Source of the DNA: Acanthosepion pharaonis
Taxonomy: Eukaryota > Mollusca > Cephalopoda > Sepiida > Sepiidae
DNA: 64,000 bases
Direction: 5' to 3'
Assembly (NCBI GenBank): GCA_903632075.3
Contig: CAHIKZ030000027.1
Location: forward strand, 374,001 to 438,000
This document shows positions 25,201-38,809 of this stretch, piece by piece (position 1 is the first letter of the stretch; each line of letters starts with the position of its first letter). Made by a program: the position numbers and the translations under genes. The notes under the pieces are model-generated. The model did no database searches, was not told where the DNA came from, and worked only from the letters and a program-made list of their open reading frames with translations.

Positions 25201-28200
25201 GGTCAGTTTCCATTATTTCATCTTGATATTATGATTTTCGGACAGCCAAGTCATCAAGGATTCAGGAAAACAGTTTGGCATAGGTTTTCTTTAAGAACTT
25301 TACATTCTATGAGGTGTTTAAAATGTTACTGACGAATGAGATTTTTTACCGAATATTTCGTTTACGCGCCATGTTGGATTTTCCTATATGACAAAAACAA
25401 GGGTTTTAAACAGCCATGAGGCACCAACATAAACATTATTGAAGTGTAAGCGTTCTCAAAGCAAATTTGTGGCTTTCACAACACAACGAAAGAAAATCAC
25501 TTGTAACACGTCAGGAAAATAACTCACGAACGCCGTATATAAAACTGCGAATTTTTTCCTCCCGAGTCGACAACACCAACTGCTTTTTATCGGCAGAACC
25601 TATTTTTTCCATTCGTCGACAGCCGGGATAGGATGTCCGTAATTTGCATATTAATATCCTCTTATAGCGACTCCTGCGACGGACTTGTTTCTTTTTCATC
25701 CCAGAATACATGCGACGCGTTGTCGCTTGGGTTGACGAGGTAAGTCGCTATAAGAGTTTTGCTGACTACTTTTTGGCAATCCCTCCCCGCAGATCGCATA
25801 CACAAAAACACAAACTTTTTTCCGGGGTACTTGATTATCTCGTTCACTACAATTATCTCAACAGAAACTTACAAAAATCTGAGAGAAAAATCTTAATTAA
25901 AACCAGTAAATGGCACCTTCACAAAACCTGGAGGAAGTGTCCAATGCAGTGGAAAATTTAATACCACTACACAAGGTAAGGGCAAATATTATTTGGAGAT
26001 ATATGTCATTAAATGAGTAAAGGGAGATAACATATTGTCTAGAAAAACGTCTGTAAAAATGAATTTAGTGAAACGTTTAGACAAAACAGAACAAGGAACT
26101 TCATTGGACACCCGAGGGTATATGAATGGAGACCCAGTTAAAATAGTTCTGAACAAAAGACACTTTAACCTACTGTGTAACAACAGCTAGGAGAGTCCCA
26201 TTCCCTATTTTACCAAAAATAAGGGAAGAATTGAATAGACTGGAAACTGATTAGTGTGTACCTATGGCACCCATAATAAAAAGAAATGGAAAAGTCCGAA
26301 TATGTGTAGATTTGAAGAAGCTGAATCTAGCAGTGAAAAGGGAACATTACATGTTACCAAATTTAGATGATATTTTACCTAAACTAAATGAAGCTAAATT
26401 TTTTTCTAAATTGGATGTTGCCAGCAGATTCCGTTAAGTAAAGAACGCTATCTACTCACAACTTTCATTATTTCTTTTGGGAGATATTGCTTCAAAAGAT
26501 TACCTTTTGATATAACATCACCTCCGGAAATATTTCAAAGAAAGATGTCAGAATTATTGAAAAATATTCAAGGAGTTGAAACAATTATTGACAATGAGTT
26601 AATCTACAGTAGAACTATAGACGAACACAACAAAAGAGTAAAAACAGTTCTTAAAACATTACAAAAACCAGATTCAAGCTTAATAAAGAAAAGTGTGAAT
26701 GCACACAATTACTGAACAAAATGTTTCTTGATGTTTGTGATACCATTGCTTTGCTTGGACCAGAACAGTCATCAGTTTGAAAACAGGTGCTGACAAAAAA
26801 ACTTAAATTCTCTCTGTAGATTCTATTAAATTTTGAAAATAAAATATATTTTTATAAATAGTTAATTTATCATCATTTAAAATTTGTATTTCATCTTTAT
26901 TGAAATGTTTAACTGAGCTAATTTCATTTAAACACATTGCTAAGGAGTTTGTCATCAATTTTGTCATTCACTTGTCCATTATTAGTCTGATATATAGATT
27001 TGTGTGTATCTATCTATATTTCTGAGATGAGGTATTAAGGACACATGGCACAGTGGATAAAGGCGTTGTTTAGATCCAGTGACAGGACCCAAACAGTGTG
27101 AGTTCAATACTCACTTAAGGCAGTGGAGAACAGTGGAGGGGAATTAAAAGGAGATAACTGATAACTAACATCCATTAAAAAAACATGGGACATGGAACTA
27201 GAACAGTCTACCCCAGTCAGCAAAATAAACGGTTCAGTTCAACATTCCAACCACCTGAAGAAGGCCAGAGCGTACAACAGCCGAAACATTGTAATAAATA
27301 TGGCGACAAAGATGAGGACAATAGTCCAAATAATATAAATAGTGTAGATTTGTGTGTGTATGTGTGTGTTTAGCAAGTGAAAGAATATAGTAAGTAGTTA
27401 AAATGTCTTACCTCATCTGACAATTGTACTGGTAGAGTTCCTGTTCCATCATTCAATGTACACATCAGTTTCCATTTGTTATTGGTTCGTTCTAGTTTCC
27501 CAAGCAGTGTGGATACATATGCCTAAAAAGTAGCACAAGAAAGAAGGATGACAGCTTAAATCTAATCTGTTTATATAGAAAGAGGAAATGCTACAATGAT
27601 GAAACAGTCATTAAATCTATATTTTACAATAAAGCTGATTTTCGCAGATCATTCCTTTAAGGAATTTGATTATGAATATGGCTTTATGATGCATCGATTC
27701 TTATATAAGTGTCATAAAGTGTTGAACAATTTTTTAAATACATTCTCGCAATTACATCAGCATCATTTTAAATCAATATACCTAACTTTTGCAATTGAAA
27801 CATTACAGAATACTAATTAGAAATAGAATTTATTAGTTTTCTTATTTTTTTTTAAGTAGAGCTATATGTTTGAATGTAGTTTATAAAGGTTTAGCTTAAA
27901 TCATAAATAATTTCCGTTTTTGTTTATCAACTTTATTCTTCAAAAAAAATAAAACACAATTACATTCTATTCAATTACATATTCATCATTACTTGCAATG
28001 ACTTGTTGCCACTTATTCAGCAGCTCTTCAATACCTTTTGAGTAAAATTCTGCAGAAACAAAAATAGTGTTCTGCAATGATTGAAAATGGTAATAATCAT
28101 TTGGTGCAAGACCAGGTGAAAATAGCAGGTAGAATAGAATAGACTAAGTTCCAACTTTTTTCCTGTTTTATTCTTGCTCTATGTAACCTTGTGTTGTCAT

Positions 28201-30664
28201 GGATGAGAACAACATATTTCCTATTGACAAGCACAGGGTTGTTTTTCAACCAAATTTGTATGGACACAATACAGCTGCTGGATGTATAAATGTGCATTTA
28301 GGGTTTCGTTGCATTTTAAGAACTATAAATGAACAATATCCCAATGATCCCACCACACAAACACACACACAGAACATTACTTTTCTTCCATGGAGCTCAT
28401 CTTTTGGAATCAGTTATAGAGATTTACCTTTGTTAATCCACTGCCTTTTGCATTGAACAATGTCGTATGTAACCCATTTTTCATCACCTGTCATGATATA
28501 TTTAAGGGTTGCTTAGTTAGTGTTATGGAAACTTACCTATAACGATAATGGACTCTTCCTGACACTATAAATACTGCACCTCTCAAGAGGTATAATGAAT
28601 GAATGGGGTAACGAGTCGAGACAATATTAGTTCACTCTAAACCAGACGGACAGTCATTACTAACACCTTCAACTTCTTGTACTATATTTCTGTTGTAAAT
28701 ATACCTTTGTTATTCTACTCTTGTGTTCGTGTTGTTCTTCCTTGGTTCTAACCGTGGACCATACCTGTGGTGCGAGGATATTGGACCATAACAGTTAGGA
28801 TGATACATTCAGCATTATAGCTGGTTCTTTGGAATCACTTATAATTAAATTAATAGCAGAATCTCTCTGTGTAGATGCTACATATAGTAAATGAGAACTA
28901 TCTTTAGTGAGTTTTTAAATGATTTCTAAAGCAAATTCTATAACTGTTAGCTACAGAGCAACCTTCGAACATCTCACATATCAAACAAATCGTTTTTTGA
29001 ATAGAAAATTTGAGATGAAAATGCTTTGGTTATCAAACAAAATTTTGGTTCTTGAACAAGATAGCTGAACTGAGTTAACCCAAACAGAATAATTTCTGAG
29101 TCAACCAGTGTTGAATACATTCATGTATTGTGCTATGCTTTCTTTTTCCAATTTTATTGGACTGCGATTTTTTTCTCTACATTGATTCCTATTGGAAAAA
29201 TAGTTTTGGTTTATGAACATTTCAGGAACAAATTAAATTTGTGAACCAAAGTTCCACTGTACTTACTTTAATACGGAATTTGGATGAGTTTTTAGGCAAC
29301 TGACATCCTTGCAAAACAAAGAGGTAAGTGAATGGCAACCGATGAGGCTCAACTGGAAAACAAAAACAAAAATTCAAGCACAAAACTGCTACTTATCTTT
29401 TTCGTGTTACATAAAATGTTAACGAACAGTTACAAACAAGAACATCAACATACTTAGAAATATCCTATCTTTTTTTATAATTCACTAGGGAATATGTTTA
29501 ATAAAAGTTTAATAAGTTACAAGCCAAGATTGCTTAGTCAGTTGACGAACCAAAATAAACTTGTAACTTTCTTTACAAAAACTTAAAAAGAATTTATCCT
29601 CAATTTTTTAAAGGGAAGTAACTCGTATAAAATTTCTATTTATTCCAATATATAATATTGAACAAATTGTTAATAGTCTATCACAAATAAATATGCTCAG
29701 AAGTAAAATCAAAGCTTCTCTTATAAATAGTATATGTTATAGAGTTTGACTTGTAGCTTTTGTAATTATAGTTTTAAGATTTCATGTCTATAGCCAAATA
29801 GCAATTATTATCAACACACAGTAACAGTCACCACTGCAAGATGATCAAGTAAAACTATAAAAGTTTTGAAGGATTTTTAAATGATTCGTTTTGGTTTAGA
29901 CATAAGAAAACATTAATCAAAAAGGAGAAATCAGATTTAACAAAGTACAAGCTTTATTTTTGGCTTATACGTCAAATGTATGATGAAATACCCACTAACA
30001 TTTTGCCAAAACAGAAAAATTACTAACGGTATAATCTTTGTTTTAATTGTAAAATCCCAAAGAATGCTAAAAAGCAGGATAAAAAAAAAAGTTAATGAAA
30101 TCAAGCAAAAACAAATAAACACACCTTAAATAAAAATATTCATCGCCACTTGCTCTGTATATAGACTAGACAAGGATTTACCCCATATCTGAAAGAGATC
30201 ACCCAACGTATTCCTGGTAGGAACAACTTTTGTCCCCAATACAGATTTCATTTTAGGTAAAACTAAATGATTTGAGAAAGATAAGCTTCAAGTTTAATTG
30301 CATCATAATAAAAATGACAAGATTTTTTAGACTTTTGTATTTAGTGCAAACATTTTGTCACAACCTGTACTGACAAATAAATCTGTAATTTTTATCCCTT
30401 TAAGAGTAACAGTAATATTCTTCCAACAAACATTTCTACATACATGTATTCTTAAAAGTGTAATTTTAAAAACTGAAAACTGTATAAATTTATGAATAAA
30501 GCACATATTGTTAAAAAGTTTCTAGCTCATGAAAATGTATATTCCAGACATTACGAAAATTCAAGTTTGAATTTACATCCTGTTTCTAACATTCTATTTC
30601 ATTTTCATTTCTATTCATAACAGCGTTCTATTACTGATATATATGTGAGAATATGAGTTCAAAA

Positions 30665-30699
<35 letters not shown>

Positions 30700-30873
30700 C
30701 ATATATGATAAAATACAGTTTTAAGGTATTCTATATTTATGAGTTAAAGTGCTCAATATCAGAGATAGAGCGTATGTAAATATATATAAATATAGAACTC
30801 TACTTTTGTATTGAGCTCTGTTTGAAATTAATGTTTTGAACGTTGAAACCTTACTCTTCATTCTTTTACATTT

Positions 30874-30921
<48 letters not shown>

Positions 30922-31743
30922 ATATGTGAAAATATATAGAAAATAGGAAGGAACTGGTTAGGTAAATAATCCAAAGTTCCTTAGTATTTTAGTTATTATT
31001 TTAAAAATAATACTTCGATACAAAAGTAGAGCATAAATATAATTATTTATTTAAAAATATGATTCAACTCACGACATAAGAGGTCTCATGTTTCAAAACA
31101 AGAGCTGAAAACTTCAATATAATTATTTGAATTAAATTGAGTTAAAGTAAGCTCTGTTCCATCTTCAAGTGAAATTTTTTTTGGAATAACATATTTCTGA
31201 AATTTACGTGTTTTAATAACTGAAATCAAAATTTCCATGGTAACAGCTAGGGCGAATTGTTCAAATTGGGTAGACATGTGTTGGGTGTTAATAATAAGTA
31301 TCAGTATAGAATTACTTTCATAGATGTCAAGTCAGGGAAAGGTGGGGGTGTCTAAATTTGAAACGGAAGATGTATTAACCCTAGTCTGGTTTGCGTGTCT
31401 ATGGAGATTTATTTATTTTTTTATTTTATTTTTTTATGAAAGGGATTTGTGCATATAAAAAAAACTGCCGTAACGTTTGTTTTTTGACAACTTCATAAAG
31501 GGTTATCTTTTTTGTAGGGTATTTAAACTATTTATTTGGGCTATGGATTATGAAAGTTATTATATTGTATGCTTGTTTTTAGCTAATTATTCAAACCATG
31601 AATCTGATGATGTTGACAAAGACATGAGTTAACAGTTTTTTATCGACATCATCAAATTCAAATAATTATATTGAAGTTTTCGGCTCTTGTTTTTGAAACA
31701 TGAGACCTCTTATGTCATGAAGTTGGAATCATATTTTTAAATA

Positions 31744-31803
<60 letters not shown>

Positions 31804-32028
31804 CTTAAACACTAATATTAATACTAATCGTAATCATGATCCAATTCATCAAGATCTGATGAATTGGATCATGATTACAATTCCAATGTAATAAATTATA
31901 ACCATGGAATATTAGTGTTTGAGCCTTTTATATTATATTCTTACTCTGTCCTGAACATTGAGTTCTACCTGGATTCTATCCTCTTGGGAATTTATATATA
32001 TATATATATATATATATTGACCACTAAT

Positions 32029-32067
<39 letters not shown>

Positions 32068-35000
32068 GATCCATTGCAAAAAATACTGGAAAAATGATCA
32101 GGTCCCTGTTACACTCCAATAAGATAAGTACCTGATTTCCCCCTGGTATGTTCTACCTTTACAAGAGTCAGATCAGGATTGAAAATGGAGTACTAAAATC
32201 ATATCTGGGCTGAAGCTACCCAGTCTTCAGTTTCCAGTATTGAGTCCAAAAGTGTCTACACATCCTTGTGGGTGATGAATTATTTTCACCCTACAACTCC
32301 TTTCCCACAAATGAAACTCTGCAAGCTGCCTAACACTACTCTATCACTTATTTGCATAGAATATATTTTGATGAACTACATTCTTTAGTTCCACTAACAC
32401 AGACCCTCACAGCTAATGCTACATACACTGAGTTGACCATCCTCATTCCCTGCATATTCCATTAATAAGAAGGAATTTCCCACAAACCACTACTTGGTGG
32501 CACCAACTCCAAAGAAGATACTTTCCCGACAACTACAAACTTAATCACTTAAAGTCTAGGCTTAATAGGTATCTATCCTACATAGCCACATAAACTGCAT
32601 CTCTTACACTAATTAAAATGGCGAGATTTATCAAAACTAGAGATAATTCTATATGAATTCTTTTTTTTTGTGGACATAAACAATGAATGGCCAGACATCC
32701 TAATGACCAATAGTTCCAGATGAGTGACTGGACCATTGGTTGAAGTTAACGTGTCCTGGCGAAAAGACTAACTGGAAATATGTGCATCTATGTTGGAACT
32801 GACCAGAGGAAAAGGGAGTTGAAGGGTGGCAGATAATGACAATTCTCAGATGGTGATTGGCTGTCCCGAGGCTATCCGGAACTATGTGGACAACCAGGAC
32901 AGAGCTGTCCAGAGGCAAGGGGAGTCGAGGGTGGTCAATAACAACAATTCTCGAGTGGCAAGTGGCTGTCCCGTTCAGGCCCACCCATGAGGGTGTAAGT
33001 GAGAAGGGAATTAGGATTAGTTAGAAGATACAAGTTACAGCTGTGGGAAGGCTACCAGCAATTGGCCATAGCAATTATGCATGGGTACCCTCAAAATAAC
33101 AAATCCACCTATCTTCGATATAAGCAGGGGTTTGGGCCGCAAATAGTAGAGTGATTAGCAGAATTGTGCAGAGTAGCAGGGAGTGACAAGAGAGTCGCAG
33201 AAAGTGGCAAACAGCAGAGGAGCAGGGAGTGATAAGCAGAGCCATGAACAGCAGAATTGCGGAGAGTGAAGTCCCTGAAAGTTCCAAAGAGGAGATTGTA
33301 ATAGCAGATGTTAGCAGAATGCTGAGACCTGATATAAACCAAGTGGTAGACCTTGTTGTATAAGTGTGGGCAGATGCAATATTCGTGTAAGAAATTGGAA
33401 CGACCAAAAGAGATAACCTGACACTCAGTCAACTCTTTCTCTCTCTCTCTCTCCCACTCTCTCTCTCCTTAATTTTAATTCTGCCTGTATATAAAGACTT
33501 AAACTCTATTGAAGTGACTCTGGTTTTTCTTCCACAATTATTTTATCATAATTTATTTTTTTACTAATATACCCTTGTCCCACTCTCAGCATTCTCAACA
33601 GACCCTATCAATCCAGGATCGACGAAACCACTCTTCAGGTCAAAAAATTCATAACGTGGGTGGAGAGTGGATTATTGTCACTTGGTCCTGATTGGGAATC
33701 TGCTGGGCCTAACGGCCAGACCCACAAGAATCAAGTGGGTGATAGGTGTAAAGGAATAGCATTATAAATATTACACCTTTCAGTTTTATTAAAAGTTCCA
33801 TCTATTGAGGCTTGGTTATAAAATTCAACTGCAGAAATTATATTTTCAATGAGTTTCTTAAATTTAAAATACAGGAAATTGATTTTCTATCTAATAAAGC
33901 CAGAAAATCTTAATATGATCACATCCCTTACCTTTCATCAGATGAAAATAAGCATTTGGATCCTCAGCTTTTTTCTTACAAAGTTTAAGCCACTTTTTCA
34001 TAAGATCATCAGTACTTGAATTAATTGTTATACTATCAGATTTCAACTGAGTGTCTGTGTCCAGGTTTATTGACTGATCAGGCTGAGAAGCAGTTCTAAC
34101 CAGAGAGCCTGATAACTGGCAACTCCTGGAGGAAGAAGACGAGGCTATAGCAGCTGAACAGTCTTCATTATCAGATATAAAAAGTTTTTTGGGAACAATA
34201 CAATCAGCTGAAGATGACTTTTTAGCAGAAATACTTGAACCAAAATTTTTATTCAAGTTTACGTCCATTGCTATGGCTATCTCCATCTCATCGTCATCCC
34301 AGTTTTCCACAAAAATATCATCATCAAAACGTGAAGATTGTGATAATCTCTCATTGTTATTTCTTGGAGATAATCGTGAGTTTTTTTTCTTGGGCAACAT
34401 TGAAGAGTCATTCACTTCATAGGGGCTGAAACTCCGTTTCTTGTTCTGTTGTTGCTGATCTGGTTGGCCAAAGTTGTTGCCAGAATCCTCTGTAAATGTT
34501 GGTGAAGAAGACTGCTGTGTAGCTGCCATCAAAGCATCATCCAGGAATTCATCATCTAAGTCATCTACTGCCCACTAACAAAACAAACACAAAAAAATAT
34601 AAAAAAAATCAAGTCTTTACATCAGACAAGAGAGATAACAATAGATTAAGAATGAAGTTTTAACAGCAATCTCTTCACTTTTCATTCCTCAATTGTATTA
34701 CAGTTTGAAAATCATGAAACAGAGTTAAAATGACATGTTGAAATTTAGGCTATTTTGAAAAACAGACTTTCCAAAGATCGAGTGTGTGTGTGTGTGTGTG
34801 TGTGTGTATTTAGGCAGCACATTCTCTTTTAGGCATGTCTGATTGAATAAATTACAAACATTATGTTTGCTTATTTTTATCATAATCTTTTCATATTCTC
34901 AAATATTTTTTTGTATATTACAATTAAATAAGGCAAGAAATGCAGTGTAACAGTGAGAATCACTTTTATTTCCCCAAGTACTTTCTATCTCTTTCTGAGA

Positions 35001-35378
35001 TTATCATCAGGAGTGCAACTGGTAACACAAAAACTACATGTAGCTATCCATTACTGATTTCTTTTTTCAGCAATGGATAGCTACACATAGTTTTTGCCTT
35101 ACCAGTTGCACCACAGCAAGATGATCTTAGAAAGAGATGGAAAGTAATTGGGAAACATTTCGTACTGCAGATCAACTGTTTTTATAAACATATTATATTA
35201 GGCAGCATATATTTTATATTATAAAGAGGTAATCATACAACAATTTTATACGTAAGGATCACATTATTCAGTGGATTGTTAGTAGTTTAATGCTTATATT
35301 AAGTCTGTTAGTGAAGAGATTTCGCCATTAATTGCATTAATATTGCTAATTGATTCAATGTATGATTATCTCTTTATA

Positions 35379-35438
<60 letters not shown>

Positions 35439-38400
35439 TTATATATATATTGAATATATGAGAAAAAATTAACCTGAAGTTTACCTCATCATCAAAATCA
35501 TCGACACCCGTGTTGCCCTGCACTGAAGTATCTGCAAAGTGACTGATAAAAAGTTAATGTCTGAACTGAAAAGTAGAGTTTTTTCATCATAAATATACAC
35601 AACTTAATGACTTTTGAAGAATTTAAATCAAGCTCTCTTCCAAGATAAAATAGTTTACCTTTAAACAATACATTTTAAGTAAATGGTTTCATTCTCAGAT
35701 ATTATCTCCAAATTAAGTAATTATTTATTTCTATTTAGATTTTGCAAGGAGAAATAAAAAAAAAAAAAAAATTACTGTATCATAATTTTTTTTACTTAAT
35801 TTCATATTATAAAAAGACTATTTTAATCAATTATTTGCAACAACATTAACTTTTGCTCAAATACACATAAAAATATAAATCTTCAACATAAAACAATAAG
35901 ATTTAATTAATACTAAAAGTCAGTAATATGAATTGAAATCTTATTAAGCAAAACACTTAGTGCAAACCTAGCAAAGAAGTTAATCAAAATATCTGGAGAA
36001 AAATAAAGAGCGTGTGTATATTATTCAACAAATATCTCAGAAGATTGATAATATCCTCATTCAATTCCACTCGGCCAGCTTTCATATCTACGATGACTTC
36101 AATATCCACCATAAAGGGTGGATATTCCACTCCGACAAAACTGATGTTGAAGGCAGACATTGCATAGACTTCTCCATCAATTATGAGCTAACCCAGATCA
36201 TCGGAGGACCTACCTGGACACAACGGGACATCATGCGAATCTCGTTGACCACTTCCTAACTTCCTGCCTTGATAAAAGTTTTACTTCCAGTAGGCATGTC
36301 AGACCATTCCCTAATCAATGTCCAGATTTATGCGAAACCTAAGACATCCCCATCCCCTGATGTACCGTTCCGTAGAATGATTTTTAATTATGCAAAGGCA
36401 GACTGGGATAGCTTTCGATTCTATATGATGGAAGCTCCCCTACCAACCTTCTTCAAGCATGCTGCCAAAAAAACTGCTGCCCTTGTCACTGATTGGATCT
36501 TTTCTGGAATGGAGAGTTTTATACACCCTCCCCCAAAAAATCCCATCGAAAACCAATCAACTCTATTTCACCCCTGAATGCACTGCAGCCTTAACTCACC
36601 TAAACCACTACTTCAATATCTATCGCAAGGGACGATGTAGTTGGCCCTCACTGCATTCAGAACTGCCCTCAATCACTGCAAAAAAGTTCTAGAAAACGCC
36701 AAGTGCAGTTATGCACAAGCAGTCCAGACCAAGGTTGAAAAGAAACAAATTGAATCCCATGAATTCTGGAAGATCACCAACCAAATCATGAACAGAGGTA
36801 AAGTGGCTGTGCCCACAATTATAAAATGCCCAGAGGTCATATCTTCCTCAACAAATAAGGTGAACCTCTTCGCCTCCATCTTTGCCTCTAATGCAACATT
36901 AGATGAGAAAGACTATCCCCTCCCCAAATTCCCATATCGCACCGGGCACAATCTCAATAATATTTCTATCATAACATGAGAGGTCTCTAGACTTATCAAA
37001 GGCCTTGACCCTAAAAAAGCCACTGTCCAGAAAAAATTCCAGTGTTTGTCCTTAAGAACATCAACTCAGAATTATCCCCAATCGTAGCAAAGTTATTCAA
37101 CCACTTCTTTAAGGAGAAATCTTCCCCAAACCTGTAGAAAGTGTCAAACCTATGCTTGGTTTTCAAGAACGTGAGTAAGCGATCTTTCCTCTCCCAGTAC
37201 AGGCCCATCAGTATCATCAGCAAGCTTTTTGAGACCATAATCAATAAGAAAGTTGTCAAGAATCCAGAAAAGAAGAAACTCTTCAGCAAGGAACAGTATG
37301 GGTTTCTGTCAGCTCAATCTATTGCCGACATCCTAACTACCATTCGCTCACAGTGAGGATCTTGACGACAAACACACCACAAGGACCACAGCACTAGATA
37401 TTTCAAAGGCCTTTTACAATGTGTGGCACAAAGGCTTACTACACAAGCTCTCCAGTTATGAAATCACTGGAAAGGTCTTCTCAATCATAAAATCCTCCCT
37501 AACAGGTAGAGGTCCCTGAAGGTAGTTATCAATGGCCAGTCCTCCAGAGCCCTAGAGATCAACACAGGCATCCCCCAGTCCTTGGACCAACCCTGTTTTT
37601 GATCTACATAAATGATCTGCCTAAGAATACACACAGATCATTTGTAAACAGCTATGCCAATGATACAACTACATAGAGGCACACCTCTAAAACACTCGAT
37701 CATCAGAGATTGATGACTGATCTCTCTTTCAATCTTGTACAAGCTACTCAATGGCATAAAAACTGGCTAGTTACATTCAATACCTCAAAGACTAAGCTAG
37801 TTACATTCCATTATTGCTGATCTGACTCTGAACTACCAATCAGGATGAACAGAGGCCCTCTTGGGGAAGTACTTGAAAGACTGTTGGAACTTGTACATAC
37901 AATCCATTGCTAAGGATGCTTGTAAAATGGTTGGCTCTGTACCTCTCCAGTAAGTACCTGACTCCGCCTACTATCATCTACTTTTAGATGGAGTACTGTT
38001 GTCATATTTGGGCAGGAGTGCTCAGACTTCACTCCCTAGCCTTGACAGAGTTCAAAAAAGTCTCTGAGCCCTTGTGGATGACAAGTTATTCTCCACCCTT
38101 CAACCTCTCATCCATTGCCAGGACGTGGTTAGCCTCTCACTGCTCTATGGCTACTTCCACAGAAAGTGCTCAGAAGAACTACATTCCCTGGTCCGACCGA
38201 AGTAAACCTTTATGGCAAGAGCACACCATGCCACTTACATAGTAGCAAACCACCCACATTCCCTCCATATTCCATCAATGAGAAGTTCCGCTCAAGGAGC
38301 TTTTTCCCCATGAACCTCTGCCCTATGTAACCAACTCCCAACTGTATGTTTCCTTGATCACTACAATCTTAATCTGTTCAAGGCGAGAGTTAACTGTTAT

Positions 38401-38475
38401 CTTCCAGTCCTATAAACACAGATGGCCTCCAAACATAACCCTCTACCTCGTGGCCCCTCAAGTGAACCTCACTGT

Positions 38476-38529
<54 letters not shown>

Positions 38530-38773
38530 ATTAATACTATAATATCCAAATAATGACTACTCAGAGTCACAATAACAAACATCAGGCAGATAAAGTATTT
38601 TATTCGTCTGATGATTGTTATTGTATGAAACTGAGTAGCAGATTTTGATACTGTTGTTTTAATAATATGATTATAATATGATTATAATATATTTAAGCTC
38701 TGTTGACTTTGGGATTGAGACCTCAATTTAGTTTATATTTTAAGCTTTAGCTTTTATTTTACTATTTGTGTGC

Positions 38774-38809
<36 letters not shown>

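Noticed and set aside
25710..25961. Short frame MRRVVAWVDE... with a GTAAGT donor as a new gene's first exon
   Set aside because: No second exon or family match; kept only as a note in the CpG-rich finding.
33075..33432. 107-110 codon minus-strand frames
   Set aside because: Overlapping Ser/Leu-rich frames come from the AGCAG-type repeats of an LTR-like block; no domain.
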